The notes beneath the pieces are model-generated. The model ran no database searches. It worked only from the letters and a program-made list of their open reading frames with translations, and was not told the DNA's origin. A program made the position numbers and the translations under genes. Shown piece after piece: positions 9,655 to 19,080 of a DNA stretch of 32,723 nt; position 1 is the first letter of the stretch, and the number at the start of each line of letters is the position of its first letter. The DNA comes from Paludibacter propionicigenes (GTDB lineage: Bacteria > Bacteroidota > Bacteroidia > Bacteroidales > JAIFNL01), in NCBI GenBank assembly GCA_020721325.1, contig DYNA01000033.1, forward strand, positions 1 to 32,723, given 5' to 3'.

Positions 9655-10221
9655 TTACTCTATTAAAATATCATATTTTTTAAGAAGTCCGGTGATGTTA
9701 GTCATTGAAAATTTTGCCCGTTTAATTTTATTTTGTTCGGGGTCGATAGTAAAATTCAAAGAAGTTTTTAAATCGGCTTTTTCTAAATTTGTAAAATTAA
9801 AAATAGTATCGGTAAGGTCGCAAGCATCAAACAATGAATTGCTTAAATTGCTTTCCGAAAAATCTACTTCGCGGAGTTGCGTATTTTTGAAGGTTGTTTT
9901 TTTTAAATTTATTTTGTAAAAAGAAGAATGATTTAAAATGCAATTTTCAAACACAAAAGACAGTCCGAAATTGTTACAGTCCTCAAAATGAAGCCCAAGC
10001 ATTTTGCAATTTACAAATCGCACATTGCGAAAAGCTGTATTGAAAAGTTTTGATAAACTCAAATCGCAGTGTGTAAATTCGCAATCGGAAAAAATAAAAT
10101 CGGTAAAATTGGTATTTGAAAAGTCGCAGTTTTCAAATCTGCAAAGCTCGTATTCGCTCAAAACCAAAGGTTTTAAAGCTATTTCTTTTGAAGTGATTAC
10201 TTTTTCTGAAATGTAATTCAT
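9655..10221 (-). CDS. Pentapeptide-repeat protein, Qnr/McbG-like
   Basis: A 188-residue protein made mostly of tandem A(D/N)LXX-type pentapeptides, for example CRFENCDFSNTNFTDF, VDFSESNLSNSLFDACDL and TNLEKADLKTS. These fold as a right-handed quadrilateral beta-helix. The ending NFTIDPEQNKIKRAKFS plus GLLKKYDILIE resembles Qnr-like members, some of which shield DNA gyrase by DNA mimicry. However, the surface is not obviously acidic by eye and no resistance function should be assumed. It starts 21 nt after the BatE stop, so it may be transcribed with the Bat operon. Confidence 0.85.
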   Translation of the reverse strand: MNYISEKVITSKEIALKPLVLSEYELCRFENCDFSNTNFTDFIFSDCEFTHCDLSLSKLFNTAFRNVRFVNCKMLGLHFEDCNNFGLSFVFENCILNHSSFYKINLKKTTFKNTQLREVDFSESNLSNSLFDACDLTDTIFNFTNLEKADLKTSLNFTIDPEQNKIKRAKFSMTNITGLLKKYDILIE

Positions 10222-10242
10222 TTGAGTTGATAAAAATAAGGG

Positions 10243-11010
10243 TTAAATTTCCAAAATTTCTTCTTTTTTAAGCCAACCTTGTTTTCCATCTGCAATTTTT
10301 ATTTGAGTCCATTCGCCCACATTTTCAAGCATTTGAACTTTTGTTCCTTCATGCAAAGGAAAAATATTGGTACCGTTTTCCGAAGGAGAACTTTTAACGG
10401 TTACCGTTGTTTCATAAATAATGGCGTATTTTATTTTCACTTGCAATTGAAACTGTTTTCGAGCCGAAAGAAATGCTATTAAACTAAAAAACAGAAAGAT
10501 AAATCCTAAATAGAAAGCTGTTTTTCTTAAATTAATATTTTTAACAAAAAAATATATTCCGGCTAAAACAAATGCCAATGCAAACCAAATTAAACTTAAA
10601 TAACCCCAAACATCGAAATGAAAAATGCCCACAAAAGCATTAGCCCACGCCCTTAAAAAAAACGCTGGCACAATATCTATCTTATCTATTATCAATTTGT
10701 TAGCCATTTCAAGATTGTATCGGGCATCGTCAAAAGAAGGTTGCAATTTAAGTGCTTTTTCGTAATTGAGTATCGACAAAGCAATTTTGTCTGATTTGTA
10801 GTAAGCATTTGCCAAATTGTAGTGCAATTCGGGCGAAATGTAACCCAATTTGAGAATAGAATTATAGGTTTTAATAGCCGCGTCGTATTTTTTTTCTTTA
10901 TAAGCCTTGTTTGCTATTTTTATCGAGTCTTGCAAGGCTTCATTGGCATAAATTTGCCCAAAAAACATTAAAATAATAGAAAAAACAACTATTTTTTTCA
11001 TTTTTTTCAT
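10243..11010 (-). CDS. batE: BatE-like TPR and SH3b membrane protein
   Basis: 255 residues. Domains in order: an N-terminal hydrophobic signal (ending near FGQIYA), about two TPR units (NKAYKEKKYDAAIKTYNSIL and LHYNLANAYYKSDKIALSI, roughly residues 30-105), two membrane helices (about 135-155 and 163-182) and a C-terminal bacterial SH3 domain (TTVTVKSSPSENGTNIFPL to GEWTQIKIADGKQGWL). This is the BatE layout from the Bacteroidota aerotolerance operon; it likely scaffolds BatA-D complexes in the inner membrane. A start at the second ATG (MKKIVVF, three codons later) is equally possible. It follows the exonuclease gene by 48 nt. Confidence 0.85.
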   Translation of the reverse strand: MKKMKKIVVFSIILMFFGQIYANEALQDSIKIANKAYKEKKYDAAIKTYNSILKLGYISPELHYNLANAYYKSDKIALSILNYEKALKLQPSFDDARYNLEMANKLIIDKIDIVPAFFLRAWANAFVGIFHFDVWGYLSLIWFALAFVLAGIYFFVKNINLRKTAFYLGFIFLFFSLIAFLSARKQFQLQVKIKYAIIYETTVTVKSSPSENGTNIFPLHEGTKVQMLENVGEWTQIKIADGKQGWLKKEEILEI

Positions 11011-11058
11011 TTTATAAAAAAATTGTTATTGAATTTTTATATTTAAAATACCAAAAAA

Positions 11059-11526
11059 TTATTTTTTTAACTTTAAATAAATTTCGGCGCAAGCCATCGA
11101 ATCTGCCAAAGCGTCATGATGATTTTTTAACCGTATTTTGTAAAAATCACACGCATTTGATAAACTCATTTTGCTCATGATATAAGTACAATCGTATTGA
11201 AAATCAGGAATTTCCATGTTGTAAAAACCCAGTGTTTTGCGCAAGCAATCCATATCAAAAGCTGCATTGTGAGCTACTAATTTTTTGCCGCTAATCAAAG
11301 GAAAAATTTCTTTCCAAATTTCAGGAAAGAAAGGGGCATTGCGCGTATCGGAAGCCCTTATTCCATGAATTTGTGTATTTCGATAAAAGTATTCATTTTC
11401 AGGAGGTTGCACCAATTGAGAATAAGTATTAACAATTTTAGAATTTTCTACAAAAACCAATCCTATTTGGCAAATACTCCATCTTTTTCCTTGAGCGGTT
11501 TCTACATCGAGAGCTACAAAATTCAT
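11059..11526 (-). CDS. DEDDh 3'-5' exonuclease, DnaQ/epsilon-like
   Basis: A short 155-residue stand-alone exonuclease domain. Exo I is FVALDVETA with the DxE pair, Exo II is LVAHNAAFDMDCL with its Asp, and Exo III is HHDALADSMACAEIY with the HxAxxD pattern, so the four acidic residues and the general-base His of the DEDDh class are all present. It should degrade DNA or RNA 3' ends with two metal ions; the natural substrate is unknown. It is not the replicative epsilon subunit for certain, because it lacks a C-terminal polymerase-binding extension. It lies between batD (15 nt) and batE (48 nt), an unusual place for a nuclease. Confidence 0.9.
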   Translation of the reverse strand: MNFVALDVETAQGKRWSICQIGLVFVENSKIVNTYSQLVQPPENEYFYRNTQIHGIRASDTRNAPFFPEIWKEIFPLISGKKLVAHNAAFDMDCLRKTLGFYNMEIPDFQYDCTYIMSKMSLSNACDFYKIRLKNHHDALADSMACAEIYLKLKK

Positions 11527-11541
11527 TTTCAGATGATTAAG

Positions 11542-13332
11542 TTAAATAAATTGTTCCATGCCTTGTATGGTATCGCCCGCATTTTTATACACAGCTTGCA
11601 TATCGGCTTGTCCGGCAGGTGCGTATTTGGCATATTCACACGCATCAAGAACGGAAATGAATTTTGAAGAAAGCTCATTACTAACTTTTTTTGTGCTAAA
11701 TGTGTCCAGAATGGTATCGCGAGTGAGTTGCGAGGGAGGAATATTGAGTTTATCGCTCACATAACCCCACATTGCACGCAAAATTTCATCGTAAAAAGGC
11801 TCTTTTTTGTTCTCTTCTAAATATTTTTTAGCCAATTTTAATCTTTTTTCCGAAATTTTATGCGCTTTTCTGTTTTTTACACTCACAATATCCGAATTTT
11901 GTTTAATTTGTTTGCGTTTTAAAACAAATACAATTCCAAAAACAAATAAAATTAAAATGTATGCGAAATAAAAATTAAGCGTACCAAAAAAAGTATTACC
12001 GGATTTTACCAATTCAAATTGATTTTCTTTGATGTGTCTAATATCGTTACCCATGAGTTGAATATCTTTCTTTGTAAAACTCACAGCATTCTGATTTCCA
12101 GTGCCATCTTCGTCCGATTTTTCAATTTTAAAATGAAATTCTTCCGATTTTTTGGTTACATAAATTCCTTTTTGTGGGTCAAAATACGAAAACTCAATAG
12201 CTGGAATGGTAAATTCACCTCCAACGCGAGGAATTACAACGTATTCTATTGTAGTTGAACCTTTTGCACCGTCCACAGTGTTTTTAATATTGCTATTTAC
12301 TTGTGGGTCATAAACTTCAAAATCGGGCGGAAAATTAACTTTCAAAGGGTCGATAAGCTTCAAATTGCCACTACCCGAAATGCTAATTGTCAATTTGGCA
12401 GCATCATTTGCTTTCAATTCCGTTTTATCAAATTTTGCCGAAAATTCAAAATTTCCAACAGCTCCATTAAAGCTTGCCGGTTTTCCTTCTGGTAAAGGTT
12501 TAACAATCAGATTTTTAACTTGGCTTTTCAATTTAACAATAACATCATCGTAAACCGCTCCCCAAATTGAGCGGCGGTCGATTACTTTTCGTACAATTGC
12601 CTCAATTTGAACGGGTTCAATGTTTATAGTGCCACTTTGTTGTGGAAACAAAAGCGATTTGTGAATTACCCCCATATCATATACTTTACCGTTGTAATTG
12701 GCTCTTTGCAACTGAATATTGTTGGCAGTTGGTATTTCTTGCGACCAAAAACCTTGATACGATGGAAGTTTGATATCGTTAAAACCCCGCAGAGTTTCGC
12801 GTGTATAAATTTGAACGCTGGCAACAAGGTGTTCTCCTTGATACACAGAGTTTTTACTTAAATTTAGGGTTACAAAAACATCTCCGGTTTCAGTTGTTGA
12901 AGTATTTGTTTGATTTGAATTTCCCGAATTTGAATTATTATTATTTCCGGCAGTAGAACCGCTAACAACCTCAATAGTAACGGGTTCTGTTTTGTAAACT
13001 TTTCCATCTACGGTAATTTGAGCCGAACCAATGGTAAATTTTCCGGTTTTTTTTGGCATCATAAAATACACGTAAGAGTTTTCAAAATTTTGAGTAGTCT
13101 TACCGTTAATAAATTGATAACTACTTGAGGTTGAAGTACTCGGACCGGAATAGTTAAAAGTACTCAAATCGGGAGCTTTAAATGCTGAACCTTGAGCATT
13201 TACGGCAAAAGTGAGTCTAAATTGCTCATTTAGTTCCACCACTTGATTTACTCTGGTAACAAATTTTACTTCTTGCGACCAGATTGAAAAACTTTGTAAA
13301 CAAATGATTATGAATAAAATCGTTTTTTTCAT
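11542..13332 (-). CDS. batD: BatD-like oxygen-tolerance membrane protein
   Basis: About 596 residues. A signal peptide (MKKTILFIIICLQSFSIWS) is followed by a large periplasmic region of beta-sandwich repeats: VNQVVELNEQFRLTF, SQEIPTANNIQLQRAN and FSAKFDKTELKANDAAKLTISISGSGNL are typical BatD segments. A serine/asparagine/threonine-rich linker lies near residues 130-150. A single membrane helix (FYFAYILILFVFGIVFVL) is followed by a basic cytoplasmic tail with helices ending in a Tyr-Ala-Pro segment. The start at 13332 is preferred over 13374 because it places the signal peptide at the N terminus. The array position between BatC and BatE supports the name. Confidence 0.9.
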   Translation of the reverse strand: MKKTILFIIICLQSFSIWSQEVKFVTRVNQVVELNEQFRLTFAVNAQGSAFKAPDLSTFNYSGPSTSTSSSYQFINGKTTQNFENSYVYFMMPKKTGKFTIGSAQITVDGKVYKTEPVTIEVVSGSTAGNNNNSNSGNSNQTNTSTTETGDVFVTLNLSKNSVYQGEHLVASVQIYTRETLRGFNDIKLPSYQGFWSQEIPTANNIQLQRANYNGKVYDMGVIHKSLLFPQQSGTINIEPVQIEAIVRKVIDRRSIWGAVYDDVIVKLKSQVKNLIVKPLPEGKPASFNGAVGNFEFSAKFDKTELKANDAAKLTISISGSGNLKLIDPLKVNFPPDFEVYDPQVNSNIKNTVDGAKGSTTIEYVVIPRVGGEFTIPAIEFSYFDPQKGIYVTKKSEEFHFKIEKSDEDGTGNQNAVSFTKKDIQLMGNDIRHIKENQFELVKSGNTFFGTLNFYFAYILILFVFGIVFVLKRKQIKQNSDIVSVKNRKAHKISEKRLKLAKKYLEENKKEPFYDEILRAMWGYVSDKLNIPPSQLTRDTILDTFSTKKVSNELSSKFISVLDACEYAKYAPAGQADMQAVYKNAGDTIQGMEQFI

Positions 13333-13377
13333 ACTTAAAATTTCATTTTTCTTGAAAATAAATTTAATACCCAAATT

Positions 13378-14364
13378 TTACCAATCTTTTTCAGCTTTTA
13401 CTTTGGCTTTTTTTGCATTTTGTTCTTTCAATTTTTGCTGAAGTACTTTTTCATCATTTTCGAGGGCTTCCAAAATATGTTTTGCATCTTCCTTTGATAT
13501 TTTTTGTACAACCGGTTTTTCTTGGCTATCGGGCGTACCATCGTTGTCAGAATCGGTGTCGCGATAATCGGGAATGCCGTCTTTATCAGTATCTTTCGGA
13601 TTTTCAGGTTTTTCGCCTGCTTCTTGATTGTCTGGAATGCCGTCATTATCAGAATCTTGGTCTTTGTAGTCGGGTGTTCCGTCCTTATCTGTATCGCGCG
13701 GTTTGCTTGGATTGCTTCCCTTTTCGGTTTTATCTGGAATACCATCGCCATCTTGGTCATTTTCGTTTTTATTCTGGTTATTTTTGTCGTTATTTTTATC
13801 GTTTTTATTTTTATCGTTTTTATTTTTGTTTTGCTCTTTATTTTTGTCGTTTTTATCGTCTTTGTTTTCGTCGCCTTCACCGTTTTTATTCTGTTGTTGT
13901 TGATTTTGTTGCTCTTGTTTCAACATTTTTTGAGCGTAAGCCAAATTATAACGGGTATTTTCATCGTTCGGATTTCGGCGCAAAGCCTGTTTGTAGGCGT
14001 CAATACTTTCGGCATATTTTTTTTGTTTCAAAAGTGAATTTCCTTTGTTGTGAAACACTTTTGCCAAATCTTGATTGGTAATGTTCTTATTTTCAGTATA
14101 TTTTCCAAATTCTGACGCCAAATTTGTAAAAATAGAATCGGCTTGAGCATATTTTTTTTGTTTATAAAGAGCATTTGCCAAATTAAATTTTGCCTCAAAC
14201 GAGTTTTCATTTTTATTCAAAGCTTTTAAATAATTTGTTTCGGCATTTACAAAATTATTTTCTTTATAAAATTCGTTTCCTTCTCTTACCATTTTTCTTT
14301 CGCTTTGCGCAAAAAAATTGGTAATGTAAAAAAATAAAAACAAAAATAATATGTTTTTTTTCAT
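13378..14364 (-). CDS. batC: BatC-like TPR protein with thrombospondin type 3-like insert
   Basis: 328 residues. A signal peptide (to about residue 20, cleavage near FFAQ) is followed by TPR units at about 22-70 and 100-148 ([34 protein letters not shown]), a Gln/Asn/Lys/Asp low-complexity linker (150-202), then acidic repeats at 203-283 of the type [30 protein letters not shown] and [11 protein letters not shown], and finally the BatC-type end [25 protein letters not shown]. The repeats match thrombospondin type 3 calcium-binding loops. Other BatC proteins I know have a low-complexity linker but not such loops. It should face the periplasm. Confidence 0.85.
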   Translation of the reverse strand: MKKNILFLFLFFYITNFFAQSERKMVREGNEFYKENNFVNAETNYLKALNKNENSFEAKFNLANALYKQKKYAQADSIFTNLASEFGKYTENKNITNQDLAKVFHNKGNSLLKQKKYAESIDAYKQALRRNPNDENTRYNLAYAQKMLKQEQQNQQQQNKNGEGDENKDDKNDKNKEQNKNKNDKNKNDKNNDKNNQNKNENDQDGDGIPDKTEKGSNPSKPRDTDKDGTPDYKDQDSDNDGIPDNQEAGEKPENPKDTDKDGIPDYRDTDSDNDGTPDSQEKPVVQKISKEDAKHILEALENDEKVLQQKLKEQNAKKAKVKAEKDW

Positions 14365-14403
14365 AACTAAATAACCCTTTTTTTTTGTAAAAAAAATAAA
14401 AAA

Positions 14404-14952
14404 TTATATTCTAACAATAGAAACCAATCGTTTTTTATAATATTCGCTTTCGCTGAGTTTTGTAATAATTATTCCACCGTTTTTGCTGCGAGTAGAAGCA
14501 TGAATGAACTCAATATCATTGTTTTCGGTTGAAATAATAATAGCAACATGTCCAATGGGACGTTTGGAAGGATTTCCTCCGGCAAAAACCATTACATCGC
14601 CCACACCACAATTTTCCCTTGAAACTTTATTTTCCATTTTCGCAAAATCGCGAGACGAACGCGGAAGTTTTACGCCAAAATTCAAATAAACAAAATTTAC
14701 AAAACCCGAACAATCGAAACCCGTAGTAGGAGACATGCCTCCATAACGGTAACGTGTGCCTAAAAATTTCTTGGCAAAACGAACTACACTGTCATTTCTC
14801 ATTTTATTCAATTCGTTGTGCAAAATTTGCTTAGAATTAAATTCGGGCGAAACAGTATTTTTAGCTATTATATTTAGAGTATCTATTTGTGCATGAGATA
14901 CTTTTATTAATAAAGCAGCCGAAACGAGTGTAGTAATAAAATATTTTAGCAT
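14404..14952 (-). CDS. Secreted NlpC/P60 cysteine peptidase
   Basis: 182 residues with an N-terminal signal (MLKYFITTLVSAALLIKVSHA). The NlpC/P60 domain covers about residues 60-180: YRYGGMSPTTGFDCSGF holds the catalytic Cys, RPIGHVAIII the catalytic His and EFIHAST the third polar residue. These enzymes cut D-gamma-glutamyl-diaminopimelate or nearby bonds in peptidoglycan, so it probably trims stem peptides in the periplasm. There is no SH3 or LysM targeting domain. It sits between batB (44 nt) and batC (39 nt) on the same strand. Confidence 0.93.
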   Translation of the reverse strand: MLKYFITTLVSAALLIKVSHAQIDTLNIIAKNTVSPEFNSKQILHNELNKMRNDSVVRFAKKFLGTRYRYGGMSPTTGFDCSGFVNFVYLNFGVKLPRSSRDFAKMENKVSRENCGVGDVMVFAGGNPSKRPIGHVAIIISTENNDIEFIHASTRSKNGGIIITKLSESEYYKKRLVSIVRI

Positions 14953-14996
14953 ATCTTTAATTTTTTTTAGGTTTGAATTATTTTTTACCGAAAAAA

Positions 14997-16028
14997 TTAT
15001 TCAAACAAATTAATATTTTTAGTTAATTTATTCTTTCTTTCCAAAACAAAAAAGTCAAAAACCAAAATAAACAAAACAATACCTAATAAATATTGAAAAC
15101 GCTCTTCATAATCTTCAAAAATACTCGATTCTATTTCTGTTTTCTCCAGATTTTCAATCTCTTCGTAAATTAAATCCAAGCCTGTGGTTGAATTATTGGC
15201 TCGTACATATACACCGTTGCTTTCAAGAGCTATCTGTTTCAATATCTGCTCATTAAGCTTCGACATAACAATACTGCCGTTGTCATCTTTTTTAAACTCC
15301 GATGAACCTTCGGCTATAGGAATGGGCTGAGGTTTTGGACTTCCCATGCCTATTGTATAAATCTTAATACCTTGTTCTTTAGCTTGTTGCGCAGCCTCAA
15401 TAGCATTTTGTTCATGGTCTTCGCCGTCTGTAATAATTATTATGGCTTTTGTTCTATCTTCTTGGCTCGAAAAAGACTTGGAAGCCAATTCTATGGCTGA
15501 GGCTATGTTTGTTCCTTGTTTTGGTACTATGTTGGTAGTTAAGGTTTTAAGGAACATTTTGGTTGCTCTGTAATCGGTTGTAATAGGAACTTGCACATAG
15601 GCATCGCCGGCAAAAACTATCAAACCGATTTTATCGTTTTTAAGTTTATCGACCAATTTAGAAATGGCTCTTTTTGAGGCACTTAACCTATTTGGTTTAA
15701 TATCTTCCGAAAGCATACTGTTGGAAACATCAAGGGCAATCATTATTTCTATGCCTTGCCGTTTTACTTCTTTTAATTTAGAACCAAATTGCGGCTGAGC
15801 TAAAGCTAAAACAAGTAAAAACAGAGCAAATAATACAAAAGCAAATTTTACTTTTGGTCGATTTTCTGAAAAATCGGGCATTAAGTCCAAAAGCACTTGA
15901 AAATCGCCTAAACGGTTAAATGCTTTTCTTTTAGCTCTTTGTGCATACCAAAACAATAATAAAAGCAATGGAATAACAGCTAAAAAATAAAGTATTTCTG
16001 TATTTTCAAATCGAAAAATATTATTCAT
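14997..16028 (-). CDS. batB: BatB-like von Willebrand factor A membrane protein
   Basis: 343 residues. Two N-terminal membrane helices (ILYFLAVIPLLLLLFWY; FAFVLFALFLLVLALAQP) precede a VWA domain at about 90-290 with a full MIDAS: DVSNS, the Thr in ITTDYRATK, and ITDGEDH. A C-terminal helix (YLLGIVLFILVFDFFVL) follows. BatA and BatB are paired VWA proteins anchored in the inner membrane with the VWA domain outside the cytoplasm. It follows batA by 68 nt and shares its MLSEDIKPNRLSASK-type segment, showing duplication from a common ancestor. Confidence 0.92.
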   Translation of the reverse strand: MNNIFRFENTEILYFLAVIPLLLLLFWYAQRAKRKAFNRLGDFQVLLDLMPDFSENRPKVKFAFVLFALFLLVLALAQPQFGSKLKEVKRQGIEIMIALDVSNSMLSEDIKPNRLSASKRAISKLVDKLKNDKIGLIVFAGDAYVQVPITTDYRATKMFLKTLTTNIVPKQGTNIASAIELASKSFSSQEDRTKAIIIITDGEDHEQNAIEAAQQAKEQGIKIYTIGMGSPKPQPIPIAEGSSEFKKDDNGSIVMSKLNEQILKQIALESNGVYVRANNSTTGLDLIYEEIENLEKTEIESSIFEDYEERFQYLLGIVLFILVFDFFVLERKNKLTKNINLFE

Positions 16029-16096
16029 TTTATTCTTTTATATAAAAAATAAATTCTGATTATTTTTAAAAATATTTTATAAAAAAATAGAGTTTA

Positions 16097-17098
16097 TTAA
16101 GGAATACTTCTTAAAATTGTATTTCTTAAAACTATTTCTAAAATTAAAATAAAAAATCCAATGAAAGCAAAAATAAAAAATTCTTCTTTAATATTACTAA
16201 ATTCTTTCACATCAATTTTAGACTTTTCGAGTTTATCAATTTCTTGATAAATTTCGGTCAAACTTTTGGTTGAAGTGGCTCTAAAATACTTTCCATCAGT
16301 TATTTGAGAAATTTCTTTCAGCGTTTTTTCGTCAATTTTAACTTCTACTTGTTGGTACTGAATACCAAAAGGGGTTTGGAAAGGATAAGGTGCTGTGCCA
16401 ATGGTTCCTACGCCAATTGTATAAACTCTAATGCCAAAAGTTCGGGCTATATCGGCTGCCGAAAGCGGAGCTACGTCGCCACGATTGTTTTCGCCATCGG
16501 TAAGTAAAATTACCACTTTACTTAATGCTTCACTGTCTTTAAGTCTATTTACAGCATTTGCTAAACCCATTCCAATTGCAGTACCATCTTCAATAATTCC
16601 GCTTTCTACATTTTTTAGCAGATTAATTAATATGGCATGGTCATTGGTAAGCGGACATTGGGTAAAACTTTCGCCACTAAAAACCACTAACCCCATTCGG
16701 TCTAATTCTCTATCAGAGATAAAGTTAATAGCTACATTTTTAGCTGCTTCCAGCCGATTGGGGCGTAAATCTTCGGCTAACATACTGCTCGAAATGTCCA
16801 ATGCTAAAACAATATCAATGCCTTCGGTAGTTTCTTTTTTCCAGTTGTCGAACGATTGTGGACGTGCAAGAGCAAAAATGAGCAACGATACTGCAAAAAT
16901 GCGCAATACGAAGAGTAAATGCCTTAAATAATATTTATAACTTCGAGGCATCTGCTCAAAAATTTCGATATTGGAAAAGCGTATTGAGGGTCTTAAACTG
17001 GATTGTTTGAAGTAATAGTAAACAATCATTGGTATTAAGACCATTAAAAAATAGAATAGTTCAGGATTTGCAAAGGTTATTTTATTCCAAAAATCCAT
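16097..17098 (-). CDS. batA: BatA-like von Willebrand factor A membrane protein
   Basis: 333 residues. It has the aerotolerance-regulator N terminus (FANPELFYFLMVLIPMIVYYYF), a second helix (LLFVLRIFAVSLLIFALARP), then the VWA domain with MIDAS residues DISSS, the Thr in CPLTNDHA and LTDGENN, and a C-terminal membrane helix (FFIFAFIGFFILILEIVL). The segment MLAEDLRPNRLEAAKNVA is characteristic of BatA and BatB. It probably binds a metal-dependent protein partner, with the MoxR ATPase acting as chaperone. It lies 46 nt after the BatD/DUF4381-like gene. Confidence 0.92.
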   Translation of the reverse strand: MDFWNKITFANPELFYFLMVLIPMIVYYYFKQSSLRPSIRFSNIEIFEQMPRSYKYYLRHLLFVLRIFAVSLLIFALARPQSFDNWKKETTEGIDIVLALDISSSMLAEDLRPNRLEAAKNVAINFISDRELDRMGLVVFSGESFTQCPLTNDHAILINLLKNVESGIIEDGTAIGMGLANAVNRLKDSEALSKVVILLTDGENNRGDVAPLSAADIARTFGIRVYTIGVGTIGTAPYPFQTPFGIQYQQVEVKIDEKTLKEISQITDGKYFRATSTKSLTEIYQEIDKLEKSKIDVKEFSNIKEEFFIFAFIGFFILILEIVLRNTILRSIP

Positions 17099-17144
17099 TT
17101 TTATTTTCCTTTTTTTTCGTTAGTTTCAATTTTATTATAAAAAA

Positions 17145-18113
17145 TTATACATTTTGAGTTTTTACATTTTCAGAAATCTGCACTGATTCTTTGGTTTGCT
17201 GAACAAAATTGAGTGTTTTGGCAAAAGCCAAATCGTTTTCATCGGGCAAAGGTTCTGATTTTGCAAATTTGGCTAAATCTGCGAAAGTAAAAATTTGACT
17301 AAGCTCTATAATTCGTTCATTTTCAATTGATTTACTTTGTTTGCATGATTCAATTATTTCGGAACTTGTTTGCTCACCCGTGCTAATTACAAATCTTACT
17401 TCGATGTACCAGCGTAAAATATCAGTTAATTCGGTATAATACTGCTTTACTTTTCCGTTTTGCCAAAGTTTTTCTGTTTTTAGTTTTTCCAATTTTTCTA
17501 TGGCTAAAATATGTGGTGGAATTTTCTTTTCCGGTTTTATTTTTTCTATTTCAGTTGGCTTTTTACGCCAATATTTTAAATACAAAACCATTAAAATAAC
17601 TCCTGCAAGCAGTAAAAAAACACTCAAAATCCAATATTTGTACTCAGCGATAAACTCTCTGAAAGTCAATGGAGTATCATAAACCGAATGAATATCTTTA
17701 AGTGATTTTTCGGTAGTATCAACTGCTATGGTTTGTACATTTAAAAGTAGCTCTTTGGTTTTTAAACTGTCTTTTCCGTTGAGTAAAAATACGAAGGGTT
17801 TTATAACGTATTGACCTGAATCAAAAGAAGTTACTTTAATTATTTGCGAAAGTAAAAAGCGTTGGTTTCCTTTGGTAAATGTAGTATCAATTTGACCGGT
17901 TTCAACTATTTCAATGTATTTATTTACAGAATCTTGTAAAATTGGGAAAAGTATGGTTTCGCTCGCCGAAACATCAGCTTTTAAAATGATTTCGGTTTGC
18001 TGCCCAATTACAATTTTTTTGTTTTTCAGCTCTACTTCAACTTTTGTATTTTGCGCATTTGCATTATAAAAAACAAAAATTAAGAAGATAAAAAATAGAT
18101 ATTTTTTCACCAT
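17145..18113 (-). CDS. BatD N-domain / DUF4381-like membrane protein of the Bat operon
   Basis: 322 residues. A signal peptide (to about residue 20, NANAQ) is followed by a short periplasmic beta domain (VEVELKNKKIVIGQQTEIILKADVS), one membrane helix at about 160-182 (YWILSVFLLLAGVILMVLYL) and a cytoplasmic helical part (HILAIEKLEKLKTEKLWQNGKVKQYYTELTDILRWYIE), typical of DUF4381-like proteins placed between DUF58 and BatA. The tail EFSNIK-type region of BatA is absent. It lies 12 nt after the DUF58 gene. No enzymatic motif is visible, so a scaffold role is inferred from position only. Confidence 0.75.
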   Translation of the reverse strand: MVKKYLFFIFLIFVFYNANAQNTKVEVELKNKKIVIGQQTEIILKADVSASETILFPILQDSVNKYIEIVETGQIDTTFTKGNQRFLLSQIIKVTSFDSGQYVIKPFVFLLNGKDSLKTKELLLNVQTIAVDTTEKSLKDIHSVYDTPLTFREFIAEYKYWILSVFLLLAGVILMVLYLKYWRKKPTEIEKIKPEKKIPPHILAIEKLEKLKTEKLWQNGKVKQYYTELTDILRWYIEVRFVISTGEQTSSEIIESCKQSKSIENERIIELSQIFTFADLAKFAKSEPLPDENDLAFAKTLNFVQQTKESVQISENVKTQNV

Positions 18114-18125
18114 TTTTTTTAGTTT

Positions 18126-18995
18126 CTATCGGCTTTTAAACATTTTTATTAAAGGCTTTACATAGTCTTTGTCGGTAATTAATTCGGTAAAATTAATTCC
18201 TAACTTTTTCAAAAGCACCTCTAATTGTTCTTTTTCTTTAAGTTTCTGTTTTTTAAAGGTTTTCCGAACATTAGAGTCTGAAGTATCAATCCAAACATAT
18301 CTATCGGTTTCTGCATCTTTAAATTTTAAAAAACCAGAATCGGGCAATTCGATTTCAGTGTTATCTTTAATATTTAAAGCAATTAAATCGTGCTTGTAAC
18401 TCGCAATTTGTAAGGCTTTTTCATAATTTTTATCTATAAAATCCGAAATTAAAAAAGCAGTACAACGTTTTTTAATTACATTGGTAAAATATTTCAAACC
18501 TTCGGTTAAGTTTGTGCCTTTATTTTGAGGTTCAAAATTTAATAATTCCCTGATAATATGCAATATATGACTTCTTCCCTTTTTGGGAGGAATGAATTTT
18601 TCAATTTTATCGGTAAAAAAAATGACCCCAACTTTATCGTTGTTTTGAATGGCAGAAAATGACAAAGTGGCAGCTACTTCTGTAATTAGGTCGCGTTTTG
18701 ATTTCATACGCGTTCCAAATTTGCCGGAAGTGCTTAAATCAATTAGCAAAACGACTGTCATTTCGCGCTCTTCCTCAAAAATCTTCACAAAAGGACTTCC
18801 AAAACGCGCGGTAACATTCCAATCGATGTTGCGAATGTCATCACCGTATTGATATTCACGTACTTCGCTAAAAGTCATACCGCGACCTTTGAAAGCAGTA
18901 TGATACTCGCCCGCAAAAATTTCTCGCGAAAGCCCTCTGGTTTTAATTTCAATTTTACGAACTTTTTTTAATAATTCGCTTGCCTTATCAGCCAT
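18126..18995 (-). CDS. DUF58 domain protein
   Basis: 289 residues, soluble. The DUF58 hallmark REYQYGDDIRNIDWNVTAR lies near residues 46-64, followed by a VWA-like fold with a MIDAS-type DLSTSG. DUF58 proteins are encoded next to MoxR ATPases and are taken to be their adaptor or client. The N terminus carries a basic helix (LLKKVRKIEIKTRGLSRE) with no membrane segment, unlike longer DUF58 proteins with two helices. It starts 85 nt after the MoxR stop and is followed by the next gene after 12 nt. Confidence 0.93.
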   Translation of the reverse strand: MADKASELLKKVRKIEIKTRGLSREIFAGEYHTAFKGRGMTFSEVREYQYGDDIRNIDWNVTARFGSPFVKIFEEEREMTVVLLIDLSTSGKFGTRMKSKRDLITEVAATLSFSAIQNNDKVGVIFFTDKIEKFIPPKKGRSHILHIIRELLNFEPQNKGTNLTEGLKYFTNVIKKRCTAFLISDFIDKNYEKALQIASYKHDLIALNIKDNTEIELPDSGFLKFKDAETDRYVWIDTSDSNVRKTFKKQKLKEKEQLEVLLKKLGINFTELITDKDYVKPLIKMFKSR

Positions 18996-19080
18996 ATTCT
19001 TATTTCTTTTGTTTATTAAAATTTTTTTGTAATATTTTAATAAAAATACCGTAAAATTTTTTATAAAAAAAATAATAATG

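Noticed and set aside
13413-14081. Long plus-strand ORFs (222, 177 and 66 aa) opposite batC
   Set aside because: They are shadows of the Asn/Lys/Asp-rich low-complexity codons of BatC on the other strand; the translations are Phe/Tyr/Cys/Arg or Ile/Val/Phe-rich with no domain.
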